Assembly: GCA_024638465.1 (NCBI GenBank)
Contig: JAHEKF010000001.1
Coordinates: 103,103 to 167,102 of the forward strand
Reading direction: 5' to 3'
Length of the DNA: 64,000 nucleotides
Source of the DNA: Rhodospirillaceae bacterium
GTDB lineage: Bacteria; Pseudomonadota; Gammaproteobacteria; Steroidobacterales; Rariloculaceae
Part shown: in pieces, positions 30,584-43,032 of the stretch
Position numbering within the stretch: position 1 is the first letter of the stretch
Layout: each line of letters begins with the position of its first letter
The notes under the pieces: model-generated
The model's input: only the letters and a program-made list of their open reading frames with translations
The model's database searches: none
Told to the model about the DNA's origin: nothing
Program-made: the position numbers and the translations under genes

Positions 30584-30829
30584 GTGGATCCCAAAGCAGT
30601 CGCGGCTCTAATCGAAAAAGGCCTGCCAGGCGCGGAAGTCGCAGTGCGGACCGACGGTAACGGTCATTACGAGGCGACAGTGGTAAGCGATTCCTTCGGC
30701 GGAGAGCGAACGCTGAAACGTCACCAGCTCGTATATGGAACGCTGGGTGAACTCGTCGGTCGCGAGCTGCATGCGCTGAATCTCAAAACGTTCACGCCGG
30801 AGGAGTGGCAAGCAAAGGCCACCGACTGA
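30584..30829 (+). CDS. ibaG: BolA family protein IbaG
   Basis: Small cytoplasmic BolA-type protein that partners monothiol glutaredoxins in iron-sulfur handling; E. coli IbaG is linked to acid stress. 81 residues from the GTG at 30584, with GGA 9 nt upstream; a TTG at 30575 would add three residues. The fold shows in HYEATVVSDSFGGERTLKRHQ and VYGTLGELVGRELHALNLKTFTPEEW, close to the IbaG pattern. It lies 12 bp before murA, as in E. coli. The mla genes that precede it there are absent. Confidence 0.92.
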   Translation: MDPKAVAALIEKGLPGAEVAVRTDGNGHYEATVVSDSFGGERTLKRHQLVYGTLGELVGRELHALNLKTFTPEEWQAKATD

Positions 30830-33180
<2,351 letters not shown>

Positions 33181-33241
33181 GGACCTAGTGTAGCAGGACG
33201 GCTGCCGGGCCTTTCGGTGGTCAAGGTGTCGCGGCGCTGTG

Positions 33242-33247
33242 TATAAT
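33242..33247 (+). promoter_or_regulatory. Candidate -10 element for petABC
   Basis: A perfect TATAAT lies 146 bp upstream of petA in the 212-bp divergent gap with degS. The expected -35 region holds only a weak match (GTCAAG, 16-bp spacing). Confidence 0.35.
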
Positions 33248-33392
33248 CGCGCGGGCTTGGGAAAGACCAATTTACAACGAGGCGCGATTTCATCAGGGCG
33301 TGATCGATGCAGCCTCATGCGTCTCGTCAAGAACACACTAGCAATTCCAACGGACGGCTGGCCTGCGTGCCGAATCAGCCCTGGAGCGCTTC

Positions 33393-33983
33393 ATGACTGA
33401 CAAAGCGAATCTCTCGAGACGCCACTTTCTGACGGCCGCTACGGCAGTGACCGGCGGAGTTGGAATCGCCGCGGCTGCCGTACCGTTCGTGGCGTCCTTT
33501 CGACCGAGTGCCAGGGCCCAGGCTCTGGGCGCCCCCGTCGAAGTCGATATCAGCAAAGTCGAACCCGGCGCGATGATTCGCGTCGAGTGGCGTGGCCGGG
33601 TGATCATGATCGTGCACCGCACCGCGGATATGCTCGGACGGCTCGCGGGCCTCGAAGACGTACTCGCCGACCCGGCGTCGATCAATTCGGAGCAGCCGAC
33701 TTACGCGATCAACGAGTATCGCAGCGTGCGGCCGGAAATTCTGGTTGTCGAAGGCGTCTGTACGCATCTCGCTTGCGCGCCGACACCGCGTTTCGAGGTT
33801 GCGCCGGCCGATTTGGGAGCAGACTGGCAGGGCGGCTTCTACTGCCCTTGCCATGGGTCGAAATTTGATCTCGCAGGGCGCGTCTACAGTGGTGTCCCCG
33901 CACCCACCAATCTACGCATCCCGCCTCATAGCTTTCTGACGGAGAGCACCCTGTTAATTGGTGCGGAGACGGGGGTCTCGTAG
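33393..33983 (+). CDS. petA: Ubiquinol-cytochrome c reductase iron-sulfur (Rieske) subunit
   Basis: Carries electrons from ubiquinol to cytochrome c1 in the bc1 complex. 196 residues. A twin-arginine-type start ([12 protein letters not shown] at 8-19) leads into the single membrane anchor. The [2Fe-2S] cluster motifs are CTHLACAP near 124 and CPCHGSKFD near 151, giving the Cys-His pairs plus the disulfide cysteines. First gene of petABC; its TAG overlaps the GTG of petB. Confidence 0.97.
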   Translation: MTDKANLSRRHFLTAATAVTGGVGIAAAAVPFVASFRPSARAQALGAPVEVDISKVEPGAMIRVEWRGRVIMIVHRTADMLGRLAGLEDVLADPASINSEQPTYAINEYRSVRPEILVVEGVCTHLACAPTPRFEVAPADLGADWQGGFYCPCHGSKFDLAGRVYSGVPAPTNLRIPPHSFLTESTLLIGAETGVS

Positions 33984-35236
33984 TGGCAACGATCCAGCAC
34001 GATGTCGTGAACCGGCTTGGACGCAATTTTTCGGCGCTAACGTCATGGATCGACGAACGCTTTCCGATGACGAAGCTCATCAAGGAGCACGCCACCGAAT
34101 ACTACGCGTCCAAGAATTTCAACTTCTGGTATGGCTTCGGCGTACTCGCCACAGTCGTGCTCGTGCTGCAGATCGTCACCGGCATTTTGCTGACGATGAA
34201 CTACAAGCCGTCTGCGGCAGAAGCATTCGCATCGGTCGAGTACATCATGCGCGATGTCGATTGGGGCTGGCTCATTCGCTACCTGCATTCGACGGGCGCG
34301 TCGGCGTTTTTCATCGTCGTCTATCTGCACATGTTCCGTGCGATGATGTACGGCTCGTATAAGAAGCCGCGCGAACTGATCTGGCTGATCGGTATGGCGA
34401 TCTATCTGTGCATGATGGCGGAAGGCTTCTTCGGCTACCTGCTTCCGTGGGGCAACATGTCGTACTGGGGTGCGCAGGTCATCGTCTCACTCTTTGGTGC
34501 GGTGCCCGTTATCGGCGAGGGTCTCGCCGAATGGATTCGCGGCGACTTCTATATTTCGGATATCACGCTTAACCGGTTTTTCGCATTTCACGTGATCGCC
34601 GTTCCACTCATGCTCGTCCTGCTCGTAGTCGTTCACATAATGGCCCTGCACGAGGTTGGTTCGAATAATCCCGATGGTATCGAGATTAAGGAGCGCAAGG
34701 GCCCGGATGGCGTCCCGCTCGACGGTGTCGCATTTCATCCCTATCACACGACGAAAGATCTCGTGATTATTCTCGTGTTTGCGATTCTATTCTCGGCAGT
34801 GGTGTTTTTCGCGCCCGAGATGGGCGGGTATTTCCTCGAGCACGCGAACTTTGATCCCGCGAACACTCTGCAGACGCCAGAGCACATAGCGCCGGTCTGG
34901 TATTTCACGCCGTTCTACGCAATTCTTCGCGCGGTCCCGAACAAGCTGTTGGGCGTCGTCCTGATGGGGCTGGCCGTTGTGCTGCCGATCTTCCTGCCGT
35001 GGCTCGATCGATGCAAAGTGAAGTCCATCCGCTATCGCGGCTGGATCTTCAAGGTTGCGCTTTGGACCTTCGTGTTCAGCTTTCTTTTCCTCGGATACCT
35101 CGGGTTGCAGCCGGTAAGCGATACTTTCACGATGCTTGCGCGCGTATTTACATTCACTTACTTCAGTTTCTTCGTTCTAATGCCGTTCTATACGAGTTGG
35201 GAGAAACCGAAGCCTGTACCGGATCGGGTGACGTGA
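33983..35236 (+). CDS. petB: Cytochrome b subunit of the bc1 complex
   Basis: Holds the two hemes b and both quinone sites of the bc1 complex. 417 residues with about eight membrane helices. Heme-ligand histidines lie in [21 protein letters not shown] near 96-115 and in [20 protein letters not shown] near 200-219. The Qo-site PEWY motif is replaced by PVWY ([15 protein letters not shown] near 300). Starts with GTG overlapping the petA stop, and its TGA overlaps the petC ATG. Confidence 0.96.
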   Translation: MATIQHDVVNRLGRNFSALTSWIDERFPMTKLIKEHATEYYASKNFNFWYGFGVLATVVLVLQIVTGILLTMNYKPSAAEAFASVEYIMRDVDWGWLIRYLHSTGASAFFIVVYLHMFRAMMYGSYKKPRELIWLIGMAIYLCMMAEGFFGYLLPWGNMSYWGAQVIVSLFGAVPVIGEGLAEWIRGDFYISDITLNRFFAFHVIAVPLMLVLLVVVHIMALHEVGSNNPDGIEIKERKGPDGVPLDGVAFHPYHTTKDLVIILVFAILFSAVVFFAPEMGGYFLEHANFDPANTLQTPEHIAPVWYFTPFYAILRAVPNKLLGVVLMGLAVVLPIFLPWLDRCKVKSIRYRGWIFKVALWTFVFSFLFLGYLGLQPVSDTFTMLARVFTFTYFSFFVLMPFYTSWEKPKPVPDRVT

Positions 35237-35985
35237 TGAAGTCGAAAGCGGCACTGTTCGTGTTCTGCGTTGCGTTCGGGTCCGCGGTGCTTGCGCAGCA
35301 CGCGGGTGACGGCGGGTTGCACCTGGAGCCGGCGAACACGGATGTGAGCGATACGGCGTCATTGCAGCGCGGCGCGAAATACTTTGTTAACTATTGTCTG
35401 GGTTGCCACTCGGCGCAGTATGTACGCTACAACCGTTTGGGCGCAGACCTCGATCTGACCGAGGCCCAGCTCGTCGAGAACATCATGTTTACCGGTGAGC
35501 GGCCTTTCGACACGATGACGAATGCCATGAATCCCGTCGATGCTGCACGCTGGTTTGGTGTTGCGCCGCCGGATCTCTCGTTGATTTCCCGCAGCCGCGG
35601 TACCGATTATCTCTATAACTTTCTGCGTGGATTCTATAAAGACGAATCGGCGCTTAGCGGCACGAATAATCTCTGGCTTGCGAATACGGCCATGCCACAT
35701 GTCTTGTGGGAATTGCAGGGAATCCGGACGGCGGTGTTCTCTGAGCCGGGCGCGGATGCCGCGGGATTGCCGCAATTCGAGCATTTCGAGCCAGTCAGCC
35801 CGGGAACGCTCAACGAAGAAGAATATGATGAGTTGGTCCGCGATATAGTGACTTTCCTTGACTACATCGGTGAGCCGATGCAGCTTGAGCGACGTGCGCT
35901 CGGTGTCCGAGTAATCGGATTCCTGCTGATATTCCTGTTAATCGCGTACATGCTCAAGAGAGAAGTCTGGAAGGACGTCCACTAG
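35236..35985 (+). CDS. petC: Cytochrome c1
   Basis: Membrane-anchored c-type cytochrome of the bc1 complex. 249 residues from the ATG at 35236, which overlaps the petB stop and gives a proper signal peptide ([20 protein letters not shown]). The covalent heme site is CLGCH near residue 54; the axial methionine is probably the one in NTAMPHVLW. A C-terminal membrane helix (IGFLLIFLLIAYML) anchors it. Confidence 0.96.
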   Translation: MKSKAALFVFCVAFGSAVLAQHAGDGGLHLEPANTDVSDTASLQRGAKYFVNYCLGCHSAQYVRYNRLGADLDLTEAQLVENIMFTGERPFDTMTNAMNPVDAARWFGVAPPDLSLISRSRGTDYLYNFLRGFYKDESALSGTNNLWLANTAMPHVLWELQGIRTAVFSEPGADAAGLPQFEHFEPVSPGTLNEEEYDELVRDIVTFLDYIGEPMQLERRALGVRVIGFLLIFLLIAYMLKREVWKDVH

Positions 35986-36035
35986 CGCCGTTCCAGTCTG
36001 TCGTCGATTTTGCCACTTCACCAGGAGGCGTTCCT

Positions 36036-36662
36036 ATGGCGGTAATCGCCAACCGTCGATCAGTCATGACGCTTTTCTCCAGGCCGACCGATGTCTGGAG
36101 TCACCGGACTCGCCTCGTTCTGGCAGAGAAAAGCATCAACATCGATATCGTCGATGTCGATGACAGCAATTATCCGGAAGATCTTTTGGATCTGAATCCT
36201 TACAACACCGTACCAACGCTCGTCGATCGGGATCTCGTTCTTTATGATTCGCGCGTCATCATCGAATATCTCGATGAACGTTTCCCGCATCCACCGTTGA
36301 TGCCGGTCGACCCTGTAACGCGCGCTCAGTTTCGCCTGGCGCTGTACCGCATCGAACACGATTGGTATGCGCTAGCGAGTGAGATCGAAGAAGGCGGCGA
36401 CCGCAAACCGGTCACACGCGCGCGCAAGGCGCTACGCGACAGTATCGTTTCGAGCGTGGAGATATTCGGCGCAAAGCGCTTCTTTCTCAGCGACGAATTT
36501 TCTCTCGTCGACTGCAGTATTGCGCCAATACTCTGGCGATTGGACGTGTTTGGAATCGAATTGCCCGCGCAGGCGAAGCCGATACAGAAGTACATGGATG
36601 AGATATTCTCGCGATCATCTTTCCAGGCGAGCATGACAGAACTCGAGCAGGAGATGCGCTAG
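36036..36662 (+). CDS. sspA: Stringent starvation protein A
   Basis: Glutathione-S-transferase-fold protein that binds RNA polymerase and alters transcription in stationary phase. 208 residues: thioredoxin-like N-terminal half (MTLFSRPTDVWSHRTRLVL) and an all-helical C-terminal half. The start at 36036 is fixed by AGGAGG 7 nt upstream. It follows petC by 50 bp and precedes sspB by 5 bp, the usual gammaproteobacterial order. Confidence 0.95.
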   Translation: MAVIANRRSVMTLFSRPTDVWSHRTRLVLAEKSINIDIVDVDDSNYPEDLLDLNPYNTVPTLVDRDLVLYDSRVIIEYLDERFPHPPLMPVDPVTRAQFRLALYRIEHDWYALASEIEEGGDRKPVTRARKALRDSIVSSVEIFGAKRFFLSDEFSLVDCSIAPILWRLDVFGIELPAQAKPIQKYMDEIFSRSSFQASMTELEQEMR

Positions 36663-36669
36663 AGCGCAT
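36654..36669 (+). promoter_or_regulatory. Hairpin across the sspA stop and sspB start
   Basis: ATGCGC and GCGCAT can pair around TAGA, the arms extending to 7 nt. The loop holds the sspA stop codon and the 3' arm runs into the sspB ATG (36668-36670). It could hide the sspB start until ribosomes finishing sspA open it. Confidence 0.35.
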
Positions 36670-37087
36670 GGCGCAGGTTACATCCAAGCGCCCGTATCTC
36701 ATTCGTGCAATGCACGAATGGATGACGGACAACGACCAGACGCCTTTTATCGTCATCGACGCCGCCGCCGACGGCGTGTCTATTCCCGAACAATATGTTT
36801 CCGACGGGCGCGTGATCCTGAATGTCAGTTATTCGGCGACCCGGAATTTAACCGTAGGCGACGAACTGATGAGTTTCGAAACGCGCTTCGAAGGCCGGGC
36901 GCGCCATCTCGACATTCCAACCACGGCCATACTCGGAATCTATGCCCAGGAGTCCGGGCAGGGAATGATCTTCACGGAGGAAGAGCTCGTGTCCGGTTCC
37001 GGCGAATCGTCCGATAATGGCCCGGATGACGACACGCCGACCGAGGGCGGTTCATCCGGCCGTCCGAGTCTCAAAGTCGTCAAATAG
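36668..37087 (+). CDS. sspB: ClpXP protease specificity-enhancing factor SspB
   Basis: Adaptor that delivers ssrA-tagged and other proteins to ClpXP. 139 residues: a folded substrate-binding domain (1 to about 110), a flexible acidic linker (SDNGPDDDTPTEGG), and the C-terminal ClpX-binding tail GRPSLKVVK, which matches the RPxLRVVK pattern of known SspB proteins. Downstream of sspA; convergent with gmhA 21 bp later. Confidence 0.95.
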   Translation: MAQVTSKRPYLIRAMHEWMTDNDQTPFIVIDAAADGVSIPEQYVSDGRVILNVSYSATRNLTVGDELMSFETRFEGRARHLDIPTTAILGIYAQESGQGMIFTEEELVSGSGESSDNGPDDDTPTEGGSSGRPSLKVVK

Positions 37088-37108
37088 GCTGCGGACCGTC
37101 AGAGCCCG

Positions 37109-38166
<1,058 letters not shown>

Positions 38167-38169
38167 TCG

Positions 38170-40032
38170 CTATCTCGCGGCCGCGACTTCGCGGACTTCG
38201 TTGCGGGGTCCGACACCCAGCATCGTCGGACGGCCGTCGCGAAACTGCGCCAGCGGCAAGCTGCGATGCACTCGGCCACGTTCATCGAGACTCAGCTCGC
38301 CTGACATGGCCGGGAAGGCAGAGAAACCCGGGCTAGGCCCATACAGCAGCGGGATCAGGCGATAGGCATCGAATCCCATAGCGAAAAGGCGGGGCCATTG
38401 CGCGACGCGTTGCGGCCAGTACGATGCGAGCGTGGATTTGAGCTCCATCGCCGCAGCGTCGGGCGACAGCAGCCACGGTGCATCGGGAAACAGGATGCCA
38501 TCCAGATCGACATCGCTGCTCATGCCCGCAGGCGCGTAGATTTCGGGCGTCGCATAAGTGGGCAGGTCGCCTGCGTAATGAAACCTGAGCTGTGGCGCGA
38601 GCAAACGACCGTTGTCGGCGTTCGTCGCGAGAAAGATCACATCGACATCCTGTCGCCGCCGTGGTTCGAACTCGAGTGGTACGCCCAGGTTTGCAGCGAG
38701 CCTTCGATAACGTTGGGTACTTTGCGCAAGATTCATCAGCGTCGTGATAGGCAACGAAAAATCCTGGCTATTGGGGTTGTAATAGCTGTACTCGAGCAAC
38801 CGACCCTCGAGGCGTTCGAACTCGCCCTGAAAGCTGAAAAGCAGTCTTCGGCCCCAATCCGAGTTCGGCACCAGCGCGACCGCCGTTCTCGCGCCGCTCG
38901 CAATGGCGTGACGGGCCACTTCGAGTGCTTCGTCTTCGGGAGCCAGGGCGAACTGAAAAAAGTTCTCCGGCACGACCAGATCATCCTGCGCGAAGTTCAG
39001 TGCCAGTGTCGGGGTGAAACCGACATTGGTGACTATTCGATCGACGTTGGGCTTTAGCAGAGGGCCGACGATAAAGTTGGCGCCTTCGAGTTCCGCACGG
39101 CGATAGGCTTCGTCGCTGCCGAGCGCGTCGGTGTCGTACACCTTGATATGAGTACGTTCCCCGTTCACGCCGGTTCGAAGATGCGCGGCGATGAAACCAT
39201 CGCGAATTGCGGCGGCTTGTTCCCCGAGGCTTCCGAGCGGCAATAACAGCGCGACTTGCTCGGGATAAATCTGCGAAAGCCGATACCGATCGATGAGCGT
39301 CGCAAGAAACGTCTCGGTTGCCGGGTGTCTCGGGAATGTCTCGCTCCAGCTGGCGAGGCCACGCTCGAGTCCGGCCGGGTCGCTGCGATACGCGGCAGCG
39401 ACGGGCAACAGCGCCAGCCAGCCGTCGATAGTAGGGTCGCCGCTGGTAACGACCGGACGGCTTTCAATCTGTTCCAGCAAGCCGCTCCAGATCAACTCGT
39501 GGTTCTCTGCGACAGCGGCGCTGTCTTCCAGCCAGACTTCCCGCTCCACGAATGTAGCGACTGCCTCCTCGACACGCATGAGGTCGAACAGTGCGCGACC
39601 ACGAACGGCTGCCGATTCAACCAGGATCGCGGGCTCGGGAGGCGTGGTTAGCTGATCGAGGAGTTCAAGCGCGGCCAAAGGCCGGTTTTCTTCGAGTTCG
39701 ATCGTCGCCGCGAGAACGATTATCGTCTGGTCGTAGCCGACTGCACCGGCGTCGCGCGCCTGCGCAACTGAGCGGCGCGCGCCGGTCGTATCGCCACGCT
39801 CGAGCTGCAGCCGTGCGGCCGCCAGCGAATACGCGGCCAGTGCTGCGCCCGTGCTGCCGGTGGACAGCTCCGACAGCAGCGCGAGCGCCGCATCGGTCTC
39901 GCCGGCCTCGGCGAGATCCGTGGCGCGTTGCAGATTCTGTTGATCGACGGGTACGACAGCGGGGCCTTGTGTCGCGCAGGCCGCGAGCAGTGAAAAGCCG
40001 ATGAGCAGTGTGGCTTTCGCGATTAATGGCAT
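38170..40032 (-). CDS. lpoA: Penicillin-binding protein activator LpoA (LppC family lipoprotein)
   Basis: Outer-membrane lipoprotein that reaches through the periplasm to activate a class A penicillin-binding protein. 620 residues from the ATG at 40032, which gives a lipoprotein signal with lipobox LLAAC; an ATG at 40074 adds 14 residues. The N-terminal half is helical and TPR-like (repeated alanine/leucine helices, about 30-250). The C-terminal half is a periplasmic binding-protein fold (from VALLLPLGSLGEQAAAIRDGF near 265). Divergent from rsmI by 48 bp. Confidence 0.92.
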   Translation of the reverse strand: MPLIAKATLLIGFSLLAACATQGPAVVPVDQQNLQRATDLAEAGETDAALALLSELSTGSTGAALAAYSLAAARLQLERGDTTGARRSVAQARDAGAVGYDQTIIVLAATIELEENRPLAALELLDQLTTPPEPAILVESAAVRGRALFDLMRVEEAVATFVEREVWLEDSAAVAENHELIWSGLLEQIESRPVVTSGDPTIDGWLALLPVAAAYRSDPAGLERGLASWSETFPRHPATETFLATLIDRYRLSQIYPEQVALLLPLGSLGEQAAAIRDGFIAAHLRTGVNGERTHIKVYDTDALGSDEAYRRAELEGANFIVGPLLKPNVDRIVTNVGFTPTLALNFAQDDLVVPENFFQFALAPEDEALEVARHAIASGARTAVALVPNSDWGRRLLFSFQGEFERLEGRLLEYSYYNPNSQDFSLPITTLMNLAQSTQRYRRLAANLGVPLEFEPRRRQDVDVIFLATNADNGRLLAPQLRFHYAGDLPTYATPEIYAPAGMSSDVDLDGILFPDAPWLLSPDAAAMELKSTLASYWPQRVAQWPRLFAMGFDAYRLIPLLYGPSPGFSAFPAMSGELSLDERGRVHRSLPLAQFRDGRPTMLGVGPRNEVREVAAAR

Positions 40033-40080
40033 CGTTAGCGATGCTTGCACATTCCGGTTGCGCACAGGCAGCATGACCTC

Positions 40081-40914
40081 ATGAACGTGGAATCAACCGG
40101 GACGCTGTTCGTGGTCGGAACACCAATCGGTAACCTGGACGATCTGAGTTCCCGCGCCCGCAGCGTCCTCGGAGCCGTGGATTTGATAGCGTGTGAGGAT
40201 ACCCGCCGGACCGGGCGATTGCTATCGAGTATCGGGGTCGATCGTCCACTAATTCCCTACCACGATCACAACGAGGACGAGCAGACAGAGGTGCTTCTCG
40301 CCCGCCTCGCGGGCGGCGAATCCGTCGCTCTCGTCAGCGACGCGGGACTGCCGACCATCAGCGACCCTGGTCTGAAGCTGGTTCGGGCTGCGCCCGCGCG
40401 AGGCGTGCCGGTCGCGACGGTCCCGGGGCCAAGCGCAGCGCTCGCCGCATTGAGTATCGCGGGGCTCGCAACGGATCGATTCGTGTTCGAAGGCTTCCTC
40501 CCGCGCCGCGCCGGTCCGCGCGATGCGCGCCTCGAGAGCCTGGCAGTGGAAACGCGCACCATGATTTTCTACGAAGCCGTTCACCGGGTCGCGGCGACGC
40601 TGGCAGTATTTGCGGCGCGTTTCGGCGCGGATCGTCCCGCTGCGATCGCGCGAGAACTCACCAAGCTGCACGAACAGCTTGCGACGGGCACTTTGGCCAC
40701 ACTGACAGACCGGCTCGGCAGCGGAATCCCGCTCAAAGGCGAGTTCGTGATACTCGTCGCCGGTCGCGAGAGGGATGACGCGGCCAGCGACGCGGAGGTC
40801 GAGCGAATCTTCTCTATTCTCGCCCGCGAACTGCCGGCCAAGACGGCGGTCGCTGCGACTGCGGAGATCACCGGACACTCCCGCAACGCTGTCTACCGGC
40901 TGACCAGAACCTAG
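40081..40914 (+). CDS. rsmI: 16S rRNA (cytidine(1402)-2'-O)-methyltransferase
   Basis: Methylates the ribose of C1402 in the decoding centre of 16S rRNA with S-adenosylmethionine; rsmH, the N4 methylase of the same nucleotide, is 1.2 kb downstream of it. 277 residues. Tetrapyrrole-methylase fold motifs: VVGTPIGNLDDLSSRA near 10, CEDTRRTGRLL near 37, VSDAGLPTISDPG near 85. The ATG at 40081 gives the family N-terminus; earlier in-frame starts do not. Confidence 0.95.
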   Translation: MNVESTGTLFVVGTPIGNLDDLSSRARSVLGAVDLIACEDTRRTGRLLSSIGVDRPLIPYHDHNEDEQTEVLLARLAGGESVALVSDAGLPTISDPGLKLVRAAPARGVPVATVPGPSAALAALSIAGLATDRFVFEGFLPRRAGPRDARLESLAVETRTMIFYEAVHRVAATLAVFAARFGADRPAAIARELTKLHEQLATGTLATLTDRLGSGIPLKGEFVILVAGRERDDAASDAEVERIFSILARELPAKTAVAATAEITGHSRNAVYRLTRT

Positions 40915-40970
40915 CCGACGGCAGGGCGTATCGGAACTCCGCCGACTGTCGTTGACAAGTGCGGGAGCTA

Positions 40971-41005
40971 TCCGGACCCGACCTGTTTCGGTGACACTGC
41001 CGCGG
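40971..41005 (+). repeat. Dispersed intergenic repeat, copy 2 (shortened)
   Basis: Begins TCCGGACCCGACCTGT and ends GTGACACTGCCGCGG, matching both ends of the copy at 63759-63805 with about 11 internal bases missing. It lies between rsmI and rnpB, ending 16 bp before the rnpB -10 element. Confidence 0.4.
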
Positions 41006-41020
41006 CGCCCGGAATCGGCG

Positions 41021-41026
41021 TAAAAT
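41021..41026 (+). promoter_or_regulatory. Candidate -10 element of rnpB
   Basis: TAAAAT ends 7 bp before the predicted 5' end of the RNase P RNA. No good -35 at 16-18 bp is visible; GTGACA at 40991-40996 is too far (24 bp). Confidence 0.4.
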
Positions 41027-41032
41027 AGGCGC

Positions 41033-41393
41033 GGGAGTCGGCCGGGCAGTCGCTGGGACGGTCTTTTCGAAGATTGACCTGGAGGAAAGTCCGGGCTCCG
41101 TTGGGCAGGGTGCCAGGTAACGCCTGGGAGGCGTGAGCCTACGGCCAGTGCCACAGAAAATATACCGCCGGATTACGGTCCGGTAAGGGTGAAAAGGTGC
41201 GGTAAGAGCGCACCGCGCAGGTGGTAACACGCTGCGGCAAGGTAAACCCCACCCGGAGCAAGACCGAATAGGGGAGCGTTTCAGTGTGCCCACACGAGCT
41301 CCCGGGTAGGTCGCTAGAGGCGTGTGGCGACGCGCGCTCGAGATGAATGACTGTTCTCGACAGAACCCGGCTTACAGGCCGGCTCCCACTTCT
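41033..41393 (+). ncRNA. rnpB: RNase P RNA, bacterial class A
   Basis: Catalytic RNA that trims the 5' leaders of tRNA precursors. About 361 nt. Conserved blocks in order: GGAGGAAAGTCCGGGCTCC near 41090, GGGTGCCAGGTAACGCC near 41110, GGTAAGGGTGAAAAGGTGCG, GTAAGAGCGCACCG, the ACCCGGAGCAAGACCGAATA block, then AGATGAATGACTG and GACAGAACCCGGCTTA. The terminal helix P1 forms between GGGAGTCGGCC at the 5' end and GGCCGGCTCCC at 41378-41388, which sets the ends to within a few bases. It lies between rsmI and mraZ, a common gammaproteobacterial arrangement. Confidence 0.96.
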
Positions 41394-41547
41394 TTTCGGG
41401 TCGCCCGACCTCGTTTAGCCGCGTTTTCTTAATTTAACGTGAGGTAACGACTGTAACCCATTGATTCATAGTAGTCGCTGCGACGCCGGGATTTCGCTCG
41501 CGCGCCGCTAACTCACTGGCAAACAAAAAAAATATCGCGTTTCGCGG

Positions 41548-41577
41548 TTGACAGCGCCGGGCCGCCGTTCTTATAGT
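41548..41577 (+). promoter_or_regulatory. Promoter of the mraZ/dcw cluster
   Basis: TTGACA (41548-41553) and TATAGT (41572-41577) are separated by 18 bp, placing the transcript start near 41584, about 33 nt before the mraZ ATG. The MraZ repeats overlap the -10 and start site, so a bound repressor would block RNA polymerase. Confidence 0.75.
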
Positions 41578-41611
41578 GGGCCGAAGTGGTAAGAAGTGGG
41601 GAAAAATGGGA
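41577..41611 (+). promoter_or_regulatory. MraZ operator, four TGGNN direct repeats
   Basis: TGGGC (41577), TGGTA (41587), TGGGG (41597) and TGGGA (41607) lie exactly 10 bp apart with 5-nt spacers. The known MraZ site in E. coli is TGGGN repeats with 5-nt spacers upstream of mraZ, so this is very likely the autoregulatory operator of the dcw cluster. Confidence 0.8.
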
Positions 41612-41616
41612 CGGCC

Positions 41617-42072
41617 ATGTTCCGCGGTGCCTTCAAAGTTACCCTGGATTCGAAAGGGCGGGTGGCGATTCCGACACGATTTCGGGAACGTCTCGATACC
41701 CGTTGCGAAGGGCAACTCGTCGTCACTGTCGATAGAGATCAATGCCTTCTCATCTACCCCTTACCTGACTGGGAGGAAGCCCAGCGAAAGCTGGATCGCC
41801 TGCCGTCCTTCAACAAAGTGGCTCGCGAAACCCAACGCCTCATGGTGGGTTACGCGACCGACGTCGAGCTGGACGGACAGGGCCGCATCTTACTGTCGAA
41901 AGCGTTGTGCGAATTCGCAGCGCTCGACAAGCACGCCATGCTCATCGGTCAGAGTAACAAATTCGAGCTATGGGACGAAGAGCGCTGGAACCAGCTTCGT
42001 GACGCCTGGAGATCACAGGACGACTCCAGCGATGAAGGTGCTCCAACGGCTTTTGGCACGCTGACTCTCTAA
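41617..42072 (+). CDS. mraZ: Transcriptional regulator MraZ
   Basis: Ring-forming AbrB-like DNA-binding protein that represses its own operon. 151 residues from the ATG at 41617 (MFRGAFKVTLDSKGR, the family N-terminus); a GTG at 41596 lies inside the operator and is rejected. Both halves of the duplicated fold show the key DxxGR motif: LDSKGRVAIPTRFRE and LDGQGRILLSKAL. First gene of the dcw cluster. Confidence 0.96.
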   Translation: MFRGAFKVTLDSKGRVAIPTRFRERLDTRCEGQLVVTVDRDQCLLIYPLPDWEEAQRKLDRLPSFNKVARETQRLMVGYATDVELDGQGRILLSKALCEFAALDKHAMLIGQSNKFELWDEERWNQLRDAWRSQDDSSDEGAPTAFGTLTL

Positions 42073-42084
42073 GCGACGCAGCGA

Positions 42085-43032
42085 TTGGAACATAAGTCCG
42101 ATCATCAGCCAGTGCTGATGGACGAGGCATTAGAGGGCTTGGACGTAGTTGAAGACGGTTGCTACGTCGACGGGACGTTCGGTCGGGGAGGGCATAGCGC
42201 GCTCATTCTCGACAGACTCGGGGAGCAGGGAAGATTGTTCGCTTTGGATAAGGATCCCGAGGCCGTGCGCTTCGGTCGCAAACGTTTTGCGAACGAACCA
42301 CGCTTCGTTATCGAGCACGGTGGATTCGAGACACTCGCGGAGCGCGTTTCGAACTGGTCCGACGATCGCATGGTCGCCGGAATTCTGCTCGATCTTGGCG
42401 TTTCGTCGCCACAGCTCGACACGGCCAGCCGCGGCTTCAGCTTCAGCCTCAACGGACCGCTCGACATGCGTATGGATACTGGCTCGGGTGAGACCGCCGC
42501 TGAATGGCTGGCGCGCGTCGACGAGCGCGAACTCCGCGAAGTGCTGTATCGCTTCGGGGAGGAACCGCGTGCCCGGCGGATCGCCGCCGCTATCGTCGAG
42601 GCTCGCGGCGCGGCTCCGTTGAAGTCGACGGCGCAGCTGGCCGATATCGTTGCTTCGAGCTGCGGCTATCGCGGCAGCCGCACGCATCCTGCGACGCGCG
42701 TCTTCCAGGCGATTCGCATTCAGATTAATGCGGAGCTCGTCGCGCTCGAACGCGCACTCGAAGCCTGCATCGACCTGCTAGCGAACGGAGGCAGGCTCTG
42801 CGTGATCAGTTTCCATTCGCTCGAGGACCGGCTCGTCAAACGCTTTATTGCTCGCGAAGCGCAGGGGGATCCGGCCTACCGTGGCTTACCCGACATTCCC
42901 GCTGCGGCGATGCCGCGAATGCGCCGCGTTGGCAAACTCGTGCGTCCGGCAGCGGCCGAGGTAGCCTCCAATCCCCGCGCGCGAAGCGCGAAGCTCCGCA
43001 TCGCCGAACGCATAAGAGCGGTTGCCGCGTGA
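42085..43032 (+). CDS. rsmH: 16S rRNA (cytosine(1402)-N(4))-methyltransferase
   Basis: Methylates N4 of C1402 in 16S rRNA. 315 residues. The SAM motif is DGTFGRGGHS near residue 30; FSLNGPLDMRMD and CVISFHSLEDRLVK are family blocks. The TTG at 42085 is used because the conserved HQPVLMDEAL begins eight codons later and no ATG or GTG lies before it. Its TGA overlaps the ftsL GTG. Confidence 0.95.
   Translation: MEHKSDHQPVLMDEALEGLDVVEDGCYVDGTFGRGGHSALILDRLGEQGRLFALDKDPEAVRFGRKRFANEPRFVIEHGGFETLAERVSNWSDDRMVAGILLDLGVSSPQLDTASRGFSFSLNGPLDMRMDTGSGETAAEWLARVDERELREVLYRFGEEPRARRIAAAIVEARGAAPLKSTAQLADIVASSCGYRGSRTHPATRVFQAIRIQINAELVALERALEACIDLLANGGRLCVISFHSLEDRLVKRFIAREAQGDPAYRGLPDIPAAAMPRMRRVGKLVRPAAAEVASNPRARSAKLRIAERIRAVAA

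Noticed and set aside
41396..41408. TCGGG-TCG-CCCGA hairpin after rnpB as its terminator
   Set aside because: Only 5 bp, with the T-run before rather than after it.
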